Source of the DNA: Platanthera guangdongensis
Lineage: Eukaryota; Streptophyta; Magnoliopsida; Asparagales; Orchidaceae
NCBI GenBank assembly: GCA_039583875.1
Contig: CM077152.1
Location: 18,401,059-18,465,058 of the forward strand
Length of the DNA: 64,000 nt
Direction: 5' to 3'
In this document: positions 60,570 through 64,000 of the stretch, piece by piece
Layout of the letters: the number at the start of each line of letters is the position of its first letter
How positions within the stretch are numbered: position 1 is the stretch's first letter
The notes under the pieces: generated by a model
Databases searched by the model: none
What the model saw: only the letters and a program-made list of their open reading frames with translations
What the model was told of the DNA's origin: nothing
Position numbers and translations under genes: made by a program

Positions 60570-61200
60570 GTTGACAACCATCCAGACTCGAGGGAAGAGG
60601 TACTCGTTCCCCAATATCCCGAGCCTCGAAATCAATCACGATGGATGGGATGATGGTTTTAAGTTAGATGTAGGAGATGTTGAGAGACAAGTAGAACCAG
60701 AAGGATGTCTAGATTAGTGTGAGAGTATAGAATGGTTCATGGCATGAGAACAAATGTCAGTGAATCGACGGGTAGAGTATATCACTCTTAGGCTTAAGGG
60801 GGCAGCACTAGTCTGATAGGTCCAATTGGAGGGCACGCGTTTCAGCCTAGGTCTAGCACCTATCACCACACGTGTAGAATTTAAAACCAACCTAAGAAAG
60901 TGATATGTTCCTACGAATTATCTTCAAAATCCTTTTCACAAATGCCAGAACCTCTGACGGGATAAACTCTCGTGGATCGGTGGATGATAGCACCAACGAG
61001 TTATTCTTGAATATAGGTTGGACATAAGGAAAGAAGACGATGTGACTATGTCACGCTACCTAAACAGACTTTGTTATGCTATTCTAGAGCAGGTACACCT
61101 TCATAATTTTAGAGACTTGTGAGAAATATCCAATAAGGCCTAAAGTGTCGAGTCATCACTCTAAAAGAAGCTTCTTGCCCTAAAACTTTGGATGGGCCAC
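60570..61200 (+). pseudogene. Gypsy gag capsid, degenerate
   Basis: Broken frames give RRVEYITLRLKGAALV, LAPITTRVEFKTNLRK, YVPTNYLQNPFHKCQNL, YRLDIRKEDDVTMSRYLNRL and CYAILEQVHLHNFRDL. These align with LKGPALDWW, ITTWIECKSELRKHYV and RLDIQEGDEMIVSRYLHGLHY of the outer Gypsy (5576-5926 and 12983-13315). Both Trp codons of the WW block have become stops. A possible zinc-knuckle region near 61300 (FKCMEQGRKFSKCPRR) keeps two Cys. Confidence 0.8.
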
Positions 61201-61439
61201 CCATGTTGAACAATCCCTAAAGGCCAACTAGTGCCCCTACACCCCAGCCTACCTCATCTAAATGCAAAGAGATTATTGGCTCCCGGCGCAACCTGGGGTC
61301 TTTTGTTATTTTAAGTGTATGGAACAAGGACGCAAATTCTCTAAGTGTCCCCGTAGGCAGTTCATAATAGTCGTTGAGTCTAGGGATGATCAGTAACCTG
61401 AATACGGAGTATTTCTTACTGAGACTCCGATTGAAGATG

Positions 61440-61960
61440 CAAACAACAGCGAAGTAGATGTTGAGGGAGAGTAAGATGACAAGTTAGTATGCATTCTCCA
61501 ACGTAGTTTGCTCTCCCCTAGAATTTGGGTTGAGAAAGAGCCAAACGACATCTTTTGTACCACCGCGCAAGAATTTGGGTTGAGAAAGGGCCAAACAACA
61601 CCTTCAGTACCACCGCATGCATTCAAGCTCAATTTTGCTTCATCATCATAGATACTGGTAGTATGGAGAATTTTGTGTCTCAACGGATGATTGAGAAATC
61701 AAAGTTAAAAATCCAACCTCTGGGGAATCCTTATAGTCTATCCTAGGTCACAAACGCCCTAACAATCCCAAACGCCCTAACAATCCCAATCACCCAACAA
61801 TGCCTCGTAGAATTCTTAATAGGATAAAACTATCAAGACTCTGTTCGGTGTCACGTAGCTATAATAGAGGTTTGTCATATCATGTTAGGCACGTCATGGA
61901 AATATGATGGTGTGTAATTCATAATGGCGCGAGGATTTCTCACATCTTTGAAAAAGAATG
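61440..61960 (+). pseudogene. Gypsy aspartic protease
   Basis: The frame 61555-61746 reads IQAQFCFIIIDTGSMENFVS and QRMIEKSKLKIQPLGNPYSL. The catalytic triplet DTG is intact. Upstream, a 58-base block (AGAATTTGGGTTGAGAAAG...) is duplicated in tandem at about 61517 and 61571. Downstream, CHIMLGTSWKYDG near 61880 matches the conserved D.LLGRPWQYD block. Confidence 0.8.
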
Positions 61961-62180
61961 AGCGTAAAATTGTTTTTTTCCCTCAGAAGAACATCTTAGT
62001 ACCTAAACCACCAAAGAGACCCTTGACTCCCTCCAAAGTAGCACCTCACCTCTTATCTATGTTATCTTTTTCCCTTCAACTTCAATACATCATTTTGGAT
62101 CTCAGTTCCAGAAATAAATGAAGGTTAGTGATGTCATTTATATCTTCTCGAGAGTGGAATCCCGACCAAATCCAGTAACG

Positions 62181-62350
62181 GGATCCTCTCCAGTTCGAAT
62201 GAACTGGATAGTATTTAGTTCATCATCCTACGACCTGAATTAAAAGATGACAAAACTCAGCTCGCCGTCTCGTGCTCGCCGTCAGATCGGGAGAGAAAAT
62301 TAGGACCATGAACTGAATACTATCCAGTTTATTGGAACTGTACAGGATCC
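62181..62350. mobile_element. MITE with long terminal inverted repeats (about 170 bp)
   Basis: Left arm 62181-62222 (GGATCCTCTCCAGTTCGAAT...GTTCAT) pairs with right arm 62308-62350 (ATGAACTGAATAC...CAGGATCC); most of the 42 bases match. The loop has CTCGCCGTC twice. No clear TSD was found. It lies between protease and RT of the Gypsy. Confidence 0.8.
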
Positions 62351-62399
62351 AGGTCCCAAATCACATTGACATACCTGCAGAGTTCATTCTCTGATCAAT

Positions 62400-62960
62400 G
62401 AATCAGGCATTATGCATGATGAACTTCCTGGTCAGCTTCCCCCATGCGAGAAATACACCATTGTGCTGATTTTGTGCCTGGTGTTAGTCCCCCACACCTT
62501 CCTCACTATTGTATGAGTCTCAAAGATCACAAAGAGATGCACTGACAGGTCACTAAGCTCATCCAAAAGGGACACAATAGAGAGCATGAGTCACTGCGTC
62601 GTTCCCGCGCTCTTAGTTTGGAAGAATGGAATTTAGCGCATGTGTATGAGCAGTCAAGCCATAAATAAAATCGTCATTAAATATAGATTTTTGATCCCCC
62701 GACTGGTCGATATGCTCGGCATACTTAGTGGATCAAAAATTTTCTAAAATAGATCTCAAGAGAGGCTACCATCAAATTTGGATCCGTCCCGAGGACGAAT
62801 GAAAAATTGCCTTCAACATGAAGGAGGGACTATACGAATAGCGTGTTATGTCATTTGAACTCTTCAATGCCCCCAGGACCTTCATTCAATTGATGCACTA
62901 GGTCTTGCGACCGTTGATTGAAGTTTATGTGGTCGTCAATTCGATGATATATTGATTTAC
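62400..62960 (+). pseudogene. Gypsy reverse transcriptase, degenerate
   Basis: Readable blocks, in several frames: [97 protein letters not shown] and PRTFIQLMH. The active-site region is decayed to VVVNSMIY in place of a V.YFDDILIY box, so the catalytic Asp pair is gone. The order and spacing fit a Gypsy RT. Confidence 0.88.
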
Positions 62961-63720
62961 AGTACAGACCCTGACCAGCATTTAGAACAAGTTTTGCAAA
63001 TTTTGCAAGAAAACAAACTCTATTTTAATTCTAATAAATGCCCTTTATTGACTCCTAGTTTGATTTTTTGGGGATATATTGTTTCATTGGAAGGAATCAA
63101 AGTCGACCCTTCATCGGTCCCAGTGATTAGATCATGGCCCAGCCCGAAAACTATTACTGAAGTTTGTGGCTTTCAATGGTTAGCCTCCTTTTATCGATTG
63201 TTTATTAAAAACTTTAGTACCCTCACCTCACATGTGACCAATTGTCTTAAGATGTGTCATTTTCTTTGGACCGATGAGACAGAGCGTGCTTTCACTCTTG
63301 TGAAAGATAGGCAGATTAGTGCCCTTGTACTAGCGCTCCCCAATTTCGAGAAGATTTTTAAGGCTTACTGTGATGTTTTGATTATTGGCATAGGAGCCAT
63401 TTTTAGTCAGAAAGGTAGCCACATAACTTTTTTAGTGAGAAATTGAAAGAGGCAAAAACACGGTACTCCACTTAGGATCTTGAGTTTTATGTCATCGTTC
63501 AAGCTCGACGTCACTAGCGACATTACTTGATCCAGTGTGAGTTCATTTTAAACACTGATCATGATGCACTTGGCGTCTTAACACACAGATAGAGGTACAA
63601 AAGCAAGCGAAGTGGGCAGCTTATCTTCAAGAATTCACATTCTACCTAAAGCACAAACCTGGAATCTCTATTAGGGTTGCAGCATTTAGTTAACGAGCGC
63701 ATCTCTCAGTCACATTACAA
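62952..63720 (+). pseudogene. RT connection and RNase H
   Basis: The 164-codon frame 62952-63446 reads LEQVLQILQENKLYFNSNKC, GYIVSLEGIKVDPSSVPVIR, SWPSPKTITEVCGFQWLASF, YRLFIKNFSTLTSHVTNCLK and the RNase H start LVLALPNFEKIFKAYCDVL. The catalytic Asp is present (CDVL) although the next residues differ from CDAS. From 63447 the RNase H continues in broken frames (YSTDLEFYVIVQARRH, NTDHDALGVL). Confidence 0.88.
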
Positions 63721-63769
63721 CCACATATTCTGAACTTAGACTCACAAAAAAATCTGAACTTCTCAGATG

Positions 63770-64000
63770 TATACTTTAGTGAGATTTGAATTGCATGTCA
63801 AGCTAGCAAAACAGATTCCACCAAAAAATATATCTTGAGGGAAGGATTTATATTTAGTGGAACCCGCCTCTGTGTCTGTGAAGGCCCTCTTCAAAAAACC
63901 CTACTTAGTGAGCTTTATTCCTCGGGTTTAAAGGGTCATGTTGGACATTCTAATCTTTTAGACCTCGCTAGCACTGGATTCTATTGGCCCAAAATAAAAG
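63770..64000 (+). pseudogene. Integrase N-terminal zinc-binding region (cut by window end)
   Basis: In frame-shifted reading: YILREGFIFSGTRLCVCEGP, LQKTLLSELYSSGLKGHVGH, SNLLDLASTGFYWPKIK. This is the H2C2 region before the integrase core (L...LL.E.H..G..GH.G...T......YWP.M). The first His has become Tyr (ELYSS), and the second (GHVGH) is kept. The core lies right of the window. Confidence 0.85.

Larger units (their letters stand above)
60463..64000 (+). mobile_element. Ty3/Gypsy retrotransposon, runs off the right end
   Basis: Primer-binding site, gag, protease, RT, RNase H and the integrase zinc region follow in order on the plus strand. The primer site and its neighbourhood (a Ser/Asp-inverted motif ATTCACTCTCATTGTGAAT) parallel those of the outer Gypsy at 3879-3930, and the gags match block by block. 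All frames carry stops. A MITE sits between protease and RT. Confidence 0.9.

Overview
The window is repeat-rich nuclear DNA of a flowering plant. The evidence is the content: Ty1/Copia and Ty3/Gypsy LTR retrotransposons (several with plant tRNA-iMet primer-binding sites and a chromodomain), hAT-type DNA transposons and MITEs with 8-bp target-site duplications (TSDs), a Helitron-like element, tRNA-derived SINEs and a LINE fragment. The species cannot be told from the sequence. There is no operon structure, no rRNA or tRNA gene, and no CRISPR array. Nearly every base belongs to a transposable element, and most elements are nested in others; many boundaries below are fixed by TSDs read directly from the sequence.

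Layout. (1) 1-16345: a minus-strand Copia is split by a plus-strand Copia (1-1222, continuing to the left) and by a Gypsy (2610-15698, TSD GACTG/GACCG). That Gypsy carries gag but no pol. It is itself split by a hAT (4337-5567, TSD ATTTTGAC), which contains a smaller hAT MITE (4908-5237, TSD ACTGTTTG), and by a complete minus-strand chromovirus Gypsy (5927-12980, TSD GTGAT). (2) 16346-22681: a plus-strand Copia relic is split by a 2.5-kb non-autonomous LTR element (16870-19378, TSD GTATA) and a hAT (20181-21501, TSD CTCACAAG). (3) 22683-38842: a plus-strand chromovirus relic is broken by a palindrome-array DNA element (26158-26865). It runs into an LTR that is followed directly by another primer-binding site and gag. 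That LTR is split by a young Copia (29116-34206, TSD TTTAC), which carries a solo LTR of the same Gypsy family (TSD GGAGG). A minus-strand Gypsy with a 638-codon ORF follows. (4) 39155-48467: a Copia relic, then a Copia-in-Copia nest. (5) 49815-54114: a Helitron-like element holding a solo LTR, then a non-autonomous LTR element with a LINE fragment. (6) 54270-64000: a SINE fold-back, an LTR with a minisatellite, Gypsy integrase and chromodomain relics, an inverted dispersed repeat, and a plus-strand Gypsy running off the right end.

The only host-gene signal is a pair of minus-strand exons, 49374-49470 and 40426-40531. They have canonical splice sites, matching phase and one continuous conserved reading frame that resembles the membrane domain of plant RIN2/RIN3 (AMFR/gp78-type) E3 ubiquitin ligases. 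The Copia nest at about 41-48.5 kb would then lie in the intron between them. The other exons are not visible, so this is either a gene with very large TE-filled introns or a stranded gene fragment.

Almost all pol regions carry stops, frameshifts or deletions. No autonomous, fully intact element is present.
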